Of a stretch of 24,998 bases of DNA, positions 7,648-15,937 are shown piece by piece. Both the position numbers and the translations under genes were made by a program. Source of the stretch: a virus; IMG/VR virus record IMGVR_UViG_3300027759_000392, positions 1 through 24,998 of that record; one strand, written 5' to 3'. The first letter of the stretch is position 1; each line of letters begins with the position of its first letter. The notes under the pieces were generated by a model. That model did not search any database and was not told the origin of the DNA. It saw only the letters and a list, made by a program, of their open reading frames with translations.

Positions 7648-10388
7648 AGATTTTTTCCAGCTAAATTAAAAGCATTTGGTAATCTTACTTGATTTGTTTT
7701 TATATTCAAAAATGATGACGTTCCCCCTGTAAAAAGTTTAAAATAAGTATTTAATAATGAATTATTTAATTGTTCATTTTCATTAGTATTTAACAATCTA
7801 TTATAAAAAATTATATCAAAATAACTCATACTTTCATCTGCTGTGGTACAATTACTTATCAATTTTAAAGTAGTACCATCAATCATTGATGTTATATATT
7901 TATCTGCAAAACCTACATATGAACCCATATTATAAGTAACAATTAAATTTCCATTTATATAAACTGAATATGTTGTATTTGTTCGTTTTATATTTAATAA
8001 CATTGGATAATAATCATTAGCATTTAATAAACTTTTAGATAATTGAATAAAATTATTTTTAGCTAATACTCCAGGCATAAACCATAAAGCATCTGCCATT
8101 TTTGTATTATCGATCATTTCATTAAACAATGGGCTAATAAAAAATTCAAAAACATTAAATTCTTTTTTATAATATCTTACGTTACCATTATAAGGAAATG
8201 GTTTTATTAAAATTTGATTTGCAATTGTTTTATTTAAATTCAGAGACCAATCTAAAATTTTAAATTTTGATAATTTATAAGTACTATTATCCGTAAATTT
8301 TGTATCTATTGTTATAGGTCTATAAGCCAACACCATATAAAGATCAAATTGATTACAATCTTTCTTTATCATTGTTGTGTTTGACGCTCCAAATGTATAA
8401 TCAAGATATTGAGAACCATTTAATGTAATAGAATTTTTTGCAGTATGTGAATAAAAAGAATTATTAAAAATACTAATATCATCACTTCCATCTAAAGTTG
8501 CAGTAGTACTGGTATCTTTCCAATTTTTATTTGTAGAATTTATAGCAGAATTTTCAAACCTAAAAACATAATCAGAAGCAATATTTCCATTATCTATCGT
8601 AAAATTAGCTTTTATATTCGAATAGCCATTTAAAATTTTACCAGCAGAAGATTGATTATCATTAATTCTGTTGAAAAATAAACTAGGATCAAATGAAGCA
8701 CTTGGTTTAGCAATCTTTTGATCAGTTTTTGTTCCTACATCGGAACTAAAATAATTAGGACTGTAACCTAATTTATTTGTATTTGATGTTATTTGAAGAA
8801 GTGGATATAAAGAACCGGCTTCTCCATAGGTATGTGGATAAGAAGATAGCGTACCAAAATTAGATCCATTGATTATAGAAGCAAAAAACTCTTTTCCATT
8901 TTCAGCAATTGTTATAGCGCCTAGTTGAGTTTCATAAAGTTTATAAGTTGTAGCTCCTTTGTTATTTGGAGATCCAAAAATAGGAAAAATAAATCCATAT
9001 GAATTATTATATTGATCCGTTCCACCAACACTAGCCTGACTATTTCCATATATCCAAGCCACTAATGCTTTAGAACCTCCACCTCCAGCAGTAATAGAAG
9101 AATTTATTTTTGAAATAACATTATAATTTAAATCTGTATACTGTTTATCATTAACAATATCTGATACTATATTAAAATTAAAAACTGATCCTCCATTTTT
9201 TGCATCTGTAATGTTTGAATTTGTTTGTGAGTAAGCCGCTGAAGTTTGAGAAAAAAGTTGATCAAAAGAAAATATACTAAAACCGTTTTCTAATCTTTTT
9301 TCAATAGAACCTTTTAAATCTCCACCTTTACCAGCGTACCCCAAAAGTTTAGTAGTATCAGATAAATAAATATTTATATTAGTGCCATAAGTTGGATCTC
9401 CAGTGAAATTTTTCAATGGGCCATTTAAATTTAAACAATATTGATTTTCATCATTTGCAGTAAAAGTAGTTAAATCAGGCAAATAGACATTTATTCCAGA
9501 TATATATTTAAAATTATTGTTTCCTTTATTTGCTGAAATAAATTTTTCATATAAGTTATAATTAATATAAACAGATTGAGGAGGTATATAAATATCAAGA
9601 GCTTTTTCAGTAAACATTAAATCCACTTTATTACTCATGTTACCAGTTAATACTTCATTAGATAATTGAGTATCCAATTGATTTATTCCTGTAGCGTAAA
9701 CAGATTCTCCCGTAACACCATCAACCCAAGTGAACATTCTAGCATAATAAGACTGATTTAATGCAAACGCAGCTCCATCATCATAAGTTTGTATTTTTTG
9801 AAAAATATCTTCATCTGCAAATCCATAATTTGTAGAAAATCTTGGAGTAGAGTTATTAATAGGAACATTAAAAGTTTTTGAAACTTTTTTAGTATTGAAA
9901 GCTGTATCTATAGCTATATCCAAACCATATCCAGTAACAAAATAATTATTTAAATATCCAGTTCCAGTTGGAGGTCTCCAATAAAAAGAATAACTTAACC
10001 CATTTTCTGGATCATAATTTTTTAAAGCTCTGAAATTTCTAATGTGTCCACCTGTAGTATCAACTATTCTATGACCTGTTGCATATATTGTTATATCACC
10101 GCTAGGATCTGTTAAACCATCTTCAGTTGATTCTGAAGATATTATTATTGATGATGTCTCATAACCAGATACATTTAAAGAAGTTGGATTAAAAAATATA
10201 TCAAAGTAATCAGAATTTCCATTAGGAATAATTAATTGAGTATCAGATAATAAAAAATTATCATCAGTACTAACCATTCTATAAAGAACCTCTGAATTTC
10301 CATTGTTATAAATATAAACAGGATAACTAATACCAAAACCAGTCATGCATTCACCAATAAATTTACCAGTAAAATTTGTATATGTCAT
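7644..10388 (-). CDS. Multidomain adhesin-like tail protein inserted in the M-L block
   Basis: This 914-residue beta-rich protein has no counterpart in lambda and sits between the M-like and L-like genes, overlapping both by 4 bp (ATGA). Residues about 10-106 resemble an ASH/HYDIN-type Ig domain (V-Y-I-Y-N-N-G-N-S, then F-F-N-P-T-S, ending I-T-I-Y-A-T-G-H). Residues about 112-240 look fibronectin-III-like. Residues 296-400 contain I-N-I-Y-L-S-D-T-T-K-L-L-G-Y-A-G-K-G-G, which recalls the Gly-rich strands of phage receptor-binding tips. Residues about 600-890 look like a concanavalin A/LamG-type domain, with S-I-T-L-N-G-S-Q-Y-L near the start and F-Y-N-R-L-L-N-T-N-E-N-E-Q-L at the end. The likely role is a tip appendage binding host surface polymers. 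The gene frame is certain; the domain names rest on pattern reading. Confidence 0.85.
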   Translation of the reverse strand: MTYTNFTGKFIGECMTGFGISYPVYIYNNGNSEVLYRMVSTDDNFLLSDTQLIIPNGNSDYFDIFFNPTSLNVSGYETSSIIISSESTEDGLTDPSGDITIYATGHRIVDTTGGHIRNFRALKNYDPENGLSYSFYWRPPTGTGYLNNYFVTGYGLDIAIDTAFNTKKVSKTFNVPINNSTPRFSTNYGFADEDIFQKIQTYDDGAAFALNQSYYARMFTWVDGVTGESVYATGINQLDTQLSNEVLTGNMSNKVDLMFTEKALDIYIPPQSVYINYNLYEKFISANKGNNNFKYISGINVYLPDLTTFTANDENQYCLNLNGPLKNFTGDPTYGTNINIYLSDTTKLLGYAGKGGDLKGSIEKRLENGFSIFSFDQLFSQTSAAYSQTNSNITDAKNGGSVFNFNIVSDIVNDKQYTDLNYNVISKINSSITAGGGGSKALVAWIYGNSQASVGGTDQYNNSYGFIFPIFGSPNNKGATTYKLYETQLGAITIAENGKEFFASIINGSNFGTLSSYPHTYGEAGSLYPLLQITSNTNKLGYSPNYFSSDVGTKTDQKIAKPSASFDPSLFFNRINDNQSSAGKILNGYSNIKANFTIDNGNIASDYVFRFENSAINSTNKNWKDTSTTATLDGSDDISIFNNSFYSHTAKNSITLNGSQYLDYTFGASNTTMIKKDCNQFDLYMVLAYRPITIDTKFTDNSTYKLSKFKILDWSLNLNKTIANQILIKPFPYNGNVRYYKKEFNVFEFFISPLFNEMIDNTKMADALWFMPGVLAKNNFIQLSKSLLNANDYYPMLLNIKRTNTTYSVYINGNLIVTYNMGSYVGFADKYITSMIDGTTLKLISNCTTADESMSYFDIIFYNRLLNTNENEQLNNSLLNTYFKLFTGGTSSFLNIKTNQVRLPNAFNLAGKNL

Positions 10389-12382
10389 AGTTGTAATAAG
10401 GTATTAAAAAATATGTCAGAATCTGTTTTACCTTTAAACTCTAAAAACTTAGCAGATATCTCATGATTATTGTAAAATTTATATGTATGACTCCACTCTG
10501 GACAATAAACATCTATTGTTTTATTATAAGGTGCAGGCAAGTCTATTTCAAAAATCTTAAAACCAGCCTTATCATCTAAAAACTTTAATAAAGCTATAGT
10601 TTCTTTATCAGATCTATTATGGAATGAAAAATCAAAAATTAAAACGGTTTTATTTATACCATTATTTTCAAAAGCTGGCGAAGTCATTTCATAATCATTT
10701 TTTAAAAATCTTGGAGAGATTGGAACAGTATAATCGATATCAGGTTTAAAATAAAATTTATTAGTAAATAAAGAATTTAATCCAGTTGGACTTGTCGAAT
10801 TATTTAAAATAACATTATTAGCTCCGGTATACCAATAATAGCCTTCTAAAAAATTATCTGCATTTTTATAAAACACAACATCATCTTTAACATATGTTCT
10901 TGTTTGTTCGTAATACCTAAGAACTTCTTCATTTGTAACTAAAAATCCGCGATAATCTAAACTAGAATCATAAACTGAAACACAATTTATATTGACTGTA
11001 TTAACATTAGACTCTTTAGATGAATAATTTAAATTTTCAAAATATATTTTAGCGTTATTTTTATATGGATAAAATAAATCCATATTTACATTTTGATAAG
11101 ATTCTTCTATATTTAATGGCGCATATTCAAAAGTATTTTGAAAAAATCCTATTAATGCTTTCGATTGTTTATCAGATAATCCATCATAATTCAAAGAAAA
11201 ATTACTAGTTAAGTTATTTATATTTGGAGTTACATTGGTATAATAACCATCTCCATATTGCATTTTTAAAGATTTAGTGGAAAAATTAGCAGAACATCCA
11301 TAGGTTTTTTTAAACAAAAGATCTGGATTCTTTGTCAAAAATTGAGATCCTAAAATATTTATTGGACAATAACGATAATCAGAAGCTGTAAAATCTTGAG
11401 TAGATAAATATAAATTATCATCATTAGTGAAATGTTTTTTAAATAGATATTTTTCTATTTGCAATATTTGATCATCAGTAGGTACTTTTGAGTATCCTAA
11501 TATTTCGTAATAAGAAATATTGCTTGCGTCATAATTATATAATTCGCTTGCAGCCGTATTTCCATGAGCATTACCTGCTGTGCCTAATCTTAAATTGTCT
11601 GCATTTGGATGAAAATAATTTGCACTAACTGTGCTTAATACTTGATAGCCATTATTTCTTATTCGTAAAGTATTTGATGTATTATTTTTTATTATAGATA
11701 ATATATTTTTATTATTTAATAATTTTGCTGGCGAAAATGCAGAATTTATTGTTGAAGGAGATGGATAGATGGCTTCTTCCGGTCCACCAATAAATTCTTC
11801 TGAACCATTAGGAACATTACTATTTAAAAGTCCATTAGAATTATTTCCATAAACACCCCAATAGCCACTTGATTTTACCGGATTTGAATCGTCAGTATTT
11901 ATTATTGTAGAAAAATTAGAATAATAACCATCAACTTTTTGAGATCCATTTCTTAAAGAATCGAATTCATAAACAACAAACCAACATCTATCATCTGATA
12001 AAAAACCCGCAAAATCAATTGATGTGTATAATTGATTATAATCTTGATTTTCATTAAACGCTTTAAATGATACGGTATTTTTTTGATCATCAAAAGTTGG
12101 ACGAGTTTCTTTTGCAACTGTAGAATCCAAATTAACTAGATATTGTAAAGAATGACCTGGAGCTGAATTGTACCAAACATTAACTTTTCCAGAACCATCA
12201 AATTTAAGATTATTTAAATTATCTAAATTAAACCAAGCAAACAATCCAGATAAATTAGTTGGATAAGCGGAGTTTCCTGTGTGATACTGAAAATCAACTA
12301 AGTCATATTGATTATAAGAAGTTGATAAAGAAAAATCCTTTATACCAGAAACTGAAAATTGTGAATCTATAAATTTACTCAT
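10385..12382 (-). CDS. M: M-like minor tail protein: lectin-like domain plus two M-like domains
   Basis: Lambda gpM is about 109 residues; this homologue has 665. Residues about 40-320 look like a concanavalin A-like lectin domain: S-G-L-F-A-W-F-N, G-K-V-N-V-W-Y-N near the start, and Y-Y-E-I-L-G-Y followed by Q-I-E-K-Y-L-F-K-K-H at the end. Residues 358-470 contain M-Q-Y-G-D-G-Y-Y and F-S-L-N-Y-D-G-L, the gpM/minor tail pattern. Residues 555-650 repeat it, with F-D-F-S-F-H-N-R, A-L-L-K-F-L-D-D-K-A-G, and a C-P-E-W closing part. A short Y-V-K-D-D-V-V-F-Y module (about 490-520) lies between the two copies. It probably joins the tape measure end of the tail to the tip, and the lectin domain faces outward. 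Its stop and start overlap the neighbouring genes by 4 bp. Confidence 0.82.
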   Translation of the reverse strand: MSKFIDSQFSVSGIKDFSLSTSYNQYDLVDFQYHTGNSAYPTNLSGLFAWFNLDNLNNLKFDGSGKVNVWYNSAPGHSLQYLVNLDSTVAKETRPTFDDQKNTVSFKAFNENQDYNQLYTSIDFAGFLSDDRCWFVVYEFDSLRNGSQKVDGYYSNFSTIINTDDSNPVKSSGYWGVYGNNSNGLLNSNVPNGSEEFIGGPEEAIYPSPSTINSAFSPAKLLNNKNILSIIKNNTSNTLRIRNNGYQVLSTVSANYFHPNADNLRLGTAGNAHGNTAASELYNYDASNISYYEILGYSKVPTDDQILQIEKYLFKKHFTNDDNLYLSTQDFTASDYRYCPINILGSQFLTKNPDLLFKKTYGCSANFSTKSLKMQYGDGYYTNVTPNINNLTSNFSLNYDGLSDKQSKALIGFFQNTFEYAPLNIEESYQNVNMDLFYPYKNNAKIYFENLNYSSKESNVNTVNINCVSVYDSSLDYRGFLVTNEEVLRYYEQTRTYVKDDVVFYKNADNFLEGYYWYTGANNVILNNSTSPTGLNSLFTNKFYFKPDIDYTVPISPRFLKNDYEMTSPAFENNGINKTVLIFDFSFHNRSDKETIALLKFLDDKAGFKIFEIDLPAPYNKTIDVYCPEWSHTYKFYNNHEISAKFLEFKGKTDSDIFFNTLLQL
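10433..10720 (-). other. Second M-like minor tail domain
   Basis: Residues 555-650 of the same protein repeat the order 'strand F-D-F-S-F, helix A-L-L-K-F-L, strands to C-P-E-W, final I-S-A-K-F-L-E-F strand'. This is closer to the C-terminal half of lambda gpM than the first copy. Confidence 0.6.
10973..11311 (-). other. First M-like minor tail domain
   Basis: Residues 358-470 of the 665-residue protein. The key strings are Y-G-D-G-Y-Y at 376-381, the F-S-L-N-Y-D-G-L strand at 395-402, and a helix with K-A-L-I-G-F-F after it. Together these give the 'GDGY, beta strand, helix, beta' order of the phage minor tail M family. Confidence 0.55.
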
Positions 12383-13185
12383 AATGTATTTCTTAATGGT
12401 GCTACACGTTGAGTTATAGCCAGATTACTTTGAACTATTCCATCAGAACTAGTATCAATTGATCTAGATTGAATTTTTCCTGAAATAGTAAAAGTATTTA
12501 ATAATGAATTGGCATAATTTTTTAAATACAATTCGCAATATGTATTTTTTCCTTCTATTTCAGCAATATTATTTTGTTTTACTATGTTTCCTTCTACGGA
12601 AACGTTTTTTAATCTATTTGTTTTTGCTACTCTAAAAGGAGTTGTATACCCAACTTCAAAAAATGGAATTCGATCACATTGTTCGGAATAAGTATATTTA
12701 AATATTTCATCAAAACCAAACGATTTATTTACATCTATTATATAACTATGATTAGCATGAGCTATATTTGTTAATGGAGAATTTCTAGAAGATGTAAATT
12801 CTCTTATATTTACAGTGCTGTTTGTTGAATTTATTTTTCCATACCAATCAAAAGTGACATCCATAATAACAGAAGAAAAATCTGCAACAGCAAATGACAT
12901 TGATTTTAAATAACAATTGTCTATTGAAATCCCACCAAATGAACAATTTATAGAACTCTCTGAATTATCGACGGGAAATAAATAAGACGGAACTGTTCCA
13001 TTTAAATAAAACTGAGAAGATAAAGATCCTATTACTGTATTTTCTGGAGCGTATCTTAGCAAACTTCCATCAGACAAAAGAACTGGTGATATATTTGATT
13101 GTAAAGAAATAGACACAGAATTAGAATAATAAACAGTATTATTAATTCTAAAATCTATATTCTCATATTTGATAAATTTGCTCAT
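12379..13185 (-). CDS. Beta-rich tail protein, probable tail-tube-like paralogue 2
   Basis: I do not recognise a named family in these 268 residues. The sequence is almost all beta, with few charged residues. Two segments match the 314-residue protein upstream in the operon. One is residues 92-118 (Y-L-K-S-M-S-F-A-V to F-D-W-Y-G-K-I), against Y-L-N-T-F-G-L-S-C to V-Y-G-D-V. The other is the C-terminal segment I-S-G-K-I-Q-S-R-S-I-D-T-S-S-D-G, against V-K-L-V-S-Q-E-F-N-S-S-A-D-D. Such 'Y-L-x-S-x-S' strands occur in tail tube proteins, so a tube, distal-tail or tip ring role is plausible. The gene begins M-S-K-F-I, as does the next gene. It shares one base with the preceding fibre gene (TAATG) and overlaps the M-like gene by 4 bp. 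Confidence 0.8.
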   Translation of the reverse strand: MSKFIKYENIDFRINNTVYYSNSVSISLQSNISPVLLSDGSLLRYAPENTVIGSLSSQFYLNGTVPSYLFPVDNSESSINCSFGGISIDNCYLKSMSFAVADFSSVIMDVTFDWYGKINSTNSTVNIREFTSSRNSPLTNIAHANHSYIIDVNKSFGFDEIFKYTYSEQCDRIPFFEVGYTTPFRVAKTNRLKNVSVEGNIVKQNNIAEIEGKNTYCELYLKNYANSLLNTFTISGKIQSRSIDTSSDGIVQSNLAITQRVAPLRNTL

Positions 13186-14987
13186 TAAACTATTGTGTAA
13201 GCAATTGTTGTTACTACATTAAAATTAGCAGCCGCCGCTTTAGTACCATTTGTATTGCATAATCTATATTGCAATAATTGACCAGAAGTAAAACTAGTTG
13301 ATCCAATGAAATTAGCTTTAGTTTTAACTACGATAGTATTTGTGCTAATACCAGCAACAGTAGTTGCAGCAATAATACCGCTTGTTGGAAAACTCACGGG
13401 ATTACTTGGAGGACTAACAAAAAAACCCGAAACAAATCCATCTGGAGTAAATTCATTATATATTGGTGAAATAGCTGATATTTCAAATCTATAACCACCA
13501 GCAGTTTCAGCAGCAAGATCAGAAGTCATAAACATAACTCTTTCGACGCTTCCATTAAAATTTGCTATTGTAAACGGTGAATCTACAGAATTATTACCAG
13601 AAGGATTGCTGCTTGAGTTAGGATACAATGGATTAAAATAAATATCAGTACCAGTTACTTGTGTTTGATATGTTTGTACAAATTTACCTTTACAGTATGT
13701 ATCATTAGAAGTATAACTGCCATCAATGTCTAAACTTCCCGCTGTGCTTAATTTAGCTACCACATCAGGAGACGCTCCATTATAACCATTTTTGATAAAT
13801 ACAAAAGAATCGTTTAGACCTGGAAAAACAGTATCTGCATATAAATTTCCAATTGACCATTTATCTGTACTTGGCGAACTGTCATAACGAGAAAAAGTTA
13901 CTAAACTATTTCTTGGTCCACTATCACCACCTCCAAATGCCTTATTAGCTGCAACAACTATTTGCGTAGATCCCTGAATATTTGTTGATTGGAAATAAGC
14001 AGGAGTGGCTGATGAAGGCCCTGTCGAAGACGTTCTAACATCTAACCTATATGATGGACCAGTTGTTCCAAAACCAAAAAGACCATCATTTGATATAACT
14101 AAATTACTTTCAGATAATGTTGAAACTGAACCTATATATGTAGAACTAGCGCTTGATCCAACATAAGATGTAGCTGTTGAATTTTTATAACTGCTTACGC
14201 ATCTACTAACATTCGTTTGAAACCTCGATACTTCTCCAGCAGTACCACTTACATGCAGCGTATAAGCTGGAATCGCATGACCAATACCCACTTTAGGAAC
14301 GGTCAAACTGTTGTCCACGTAAACAGCATTGTAACCTACATTAATATCACCAAGATTATTATAATTTAAAAATAAAATTTCATCAGTTGCACTTGTTTTA
14401 ATTTCTGTATTATATGGATCAAAAAGTATGGCGTTACCTGAATTTTGAAATTGAATTGACACTCCGCTTACTAAAAATTTATCTGATAAAACTCCAGTAG
14501 AATCAGTTATACCAAAATTACCACTTTGATCTACTACAAATAAATTACTAAATGTTGAACCATTATTTAACGAAGATTCTAAATATATTTTTTTATCATT
14601 AGGCTTTTTACTAAATTCATAATAAGTATTTGGATCGCTTAATGAAAAAGCTATCTTTCTACCAGAATCAACAGTGCTTAATCTAATTTGACCTGAACCA
14701 TTTGTAGCAGTTAAATTATCTACAACATCCAACGAAACAAATGGACTCCTATCATTTATTCCAACAAAACCATAATTTCCACTAACTGACATTCCATAAA
14801 TGCCATTGTTCTCTAAAATAGTAAAACCTTGATTATTTTGAGCGTAAAAACCAGTAAAAGCTTTACTCAATTCATCTCTTGTTATTTTATTATCTTGAGA
14901 TGAATCAGTATTTGATATCAAAAATATATCAGTTGCTGCAACATTTATTCCTAATTTATCAGATAACGATGATAGTGGTATTCCCAT
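13185..14987 (-). CDS. Tail fibre-like protein with G-I-G fibre repeats
   Basis: This 600-residue protein carries three copies of the fibre repeat 'G-I-G..-P-x-x-x-L-x-V'. They are F-V-G-I-N-D-R-S-P near 74-82, V-G-I-G-H-A-I-P near 233-240 and F-G-F-G-T-T-G-P near 304-311; each is followed by a short L-D-V or L-H-V strand. The N-terminus (D-I-F-L-I-S-N-T, then K-I-T-R-D-E-L) is the usual start of such fibres and may be the attachment end. Residues about 440-600 form a separate beta-rich, Ala/Thr-rich C-terminal domain that could be the trimeric head. No S74 chaperone-peptidase domain, which many such fibres have, is present. It lies between two probable tube-like paralogues, an unusual place for a fibre. 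Function in adhesion is inferred. Confidence 0.82.
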   Translation of the reverse strand: MGIPLSSLSDKLGINVAATDIFLISNTDSSQDNKITRDELSKAFTGFYAQNNQGFTILENNGIYGMSVSGNYGFVGINDRSPFVSLDVVDNLTATNGSGQIRLSTVDSGRKIAFSLSDPNTYYEFSKKPNDKKIYLESSLNNGSTFSNLFVVDQSGNFGITDSTGVLSDKFLVSGVSIQFQNSGNAILFDPYNTEIKTSATDEILFLNYNNLGDINVGYNAVYVDNSLTVPKVGIGHAIPAYTLHVSGTAGEVSRFQTNVSRCVSSYKNSTATSYVGSSASSTYIGSVSTLSESNLVISNDGLFGFGTTGPSYRLDVRTSSTGPSSATPAYFQSTNIQGSTQIVVAANKAFGGGDSGPRNSLVTFSRYDSSPSTDKWSIGNLYADTVFPGLNDSFVFIKNGYNGASPDVVAKLSTAGSLDIDGSYTSNDTYCKGKFVQTYQTQVTGTDIYFNPLYPNSSSNPSGNNSVDSPFTIANFNGSVERVMFMTSDLAAETAGGYRFEISAISPIYNEFTPDGFVSGFFVSPPSNPVSFPTSGIIAATTVAGISTNTIVVKTKANFIGSTSFTSGQLLQYRLCNTNGTKAAAANFNVVTTIAYTIV

Positions 14988-14988
14988 A

Positions 14989-15933
14989 TTAATTGTTTAG
15001 ATAACCTTTATAATTAAGTTTTACACTTAAAACGTCATCAGCACTTGAATTAAATTCTTGAGACACTAGTTTTACGTTAGTAAATGATTGATTAAACATA
15101 TTTATTCCAACAGCTTTTCTATAAGTAAATAATGGTATATTTCCATTAACTACTAAATCCGAACCATTAACTGGTAAAGTTTCGTCTTGAAAAACTGTTC
15201 CATTTATGTTTATTGAAAAACTAGTATCATTATCATTATTTAATATATCATACAAAGATCTGGAAGTATAGTCGTCCACCTCTAAAGTAAAAGAAGTGTC
15301 TATTTCAATTGGTAAATTCAATAAAACTTCATAAGGCACATAATTAGGCCCCGGTTCAGTTGGTCCTGTTGGACCAGAATAAGAATAACCACTTTGATTT
15401 AATATATAAATAGGTCTTTTAGTACAATTTATATTATAATTAAAATCAGTAATTCTATTTGTGCTTGATCCGCTACATGTTAAAATTATATCTTTAATTT
15501 GTGGAACTGATATATATGGAGCTTTTAAATTTCCAGAAGCATTATAATTAGGACCGACATCCCCATAAACAATTATATCTGATTTTGTTGTTGGTATTTC
15601 TCCAACTGAACAAGACAAACCAAAAGTATTTAAATAACCCGATAAGAATCCAAATTTTTTATTATTATAATTTAAACTTCCTCTAAAACCTATAGCATTT
15701 TTATTTTTATTTTCGCCAGTAAATGCTAAAAACGGTTCGTTATATAATAAATATTTATTTATAGAAAAATTCGCTACAGGAACTTCTGCAATAACTTGTT
15801 TGTTATAACCAACACCAATTGTTTTAATTGGCGCATAGTTAACGCTGTATCCGCCATCTACTGAAATAATTCCAGAGATAGCGCTATTATTTAAGAAGAA
15901 AAAATTCTCGTAATTTAGCGTTGCGCCTTTCAT
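14989..15933 (-). CDS. Beta-rich tail protein, probable tail-tube-like paralogue 1
   Basis: These 314 residues have no family I can name with confidence. The protein starts 4 bp after the tape measure stop and ends 1 bp before the fibre gene. Residues 80-127 (G-F-R-G-S-L-N-Y, then G-Y-L-N-T-F-G-L-S-C-S-V-G-E-I-P, then V-Y-G-D-V) have the feel of a tail tube strand pattern with a V-G-E-I-P turn. Residues 210-310 form a second half ending in an N-S-S-A-D-D-V-L-S-V-K-L motif. A short S-G-P-T-G-P-T-E-P-G-P linker (186-196) separates the halves. It resembles the 268-residue protein two genes on. A tube, tail-terminating or distal-tail ring role is the best guess. Confidence 0.8.
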   Translation of the reverse strand: MKGATLNYENFFFLNNSAISGIISVDGGYSVNYAPIKTIGVGYNKQVIAEVPVANFSINKYLLYNEPFLAFTGENKNKNAIGFRGSLNYNNKKFGFLSGYLNTFGLSCSVGEIPTTKSDIIVYGDVGPNYNASGNLKAPYISVPQIKDIILTCSGSSTNRITDFNYNINCTKRPIYILNQSGYSYSGPTGPTEPGPNYVPYEVLLNLPIEIDTSFTLEVDDYTSRSLYDILNNDNDTSFSININGTVFQDETLPVNGSDLVVNGNIPLFTYRKAVGINMFNQSFTNVKLVSQEFNSSADDVLSVKLNYKGYLNN

Positions 15934-15937
15934 ATTA

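Noticed and set aside
185-14989. Collagen-like protein
   Set aside because: The Ser-Gly triplets lack proline, and the only G-P-x string (in the 314-residue protein, residues 186-196) is too short to form a collagen helix.
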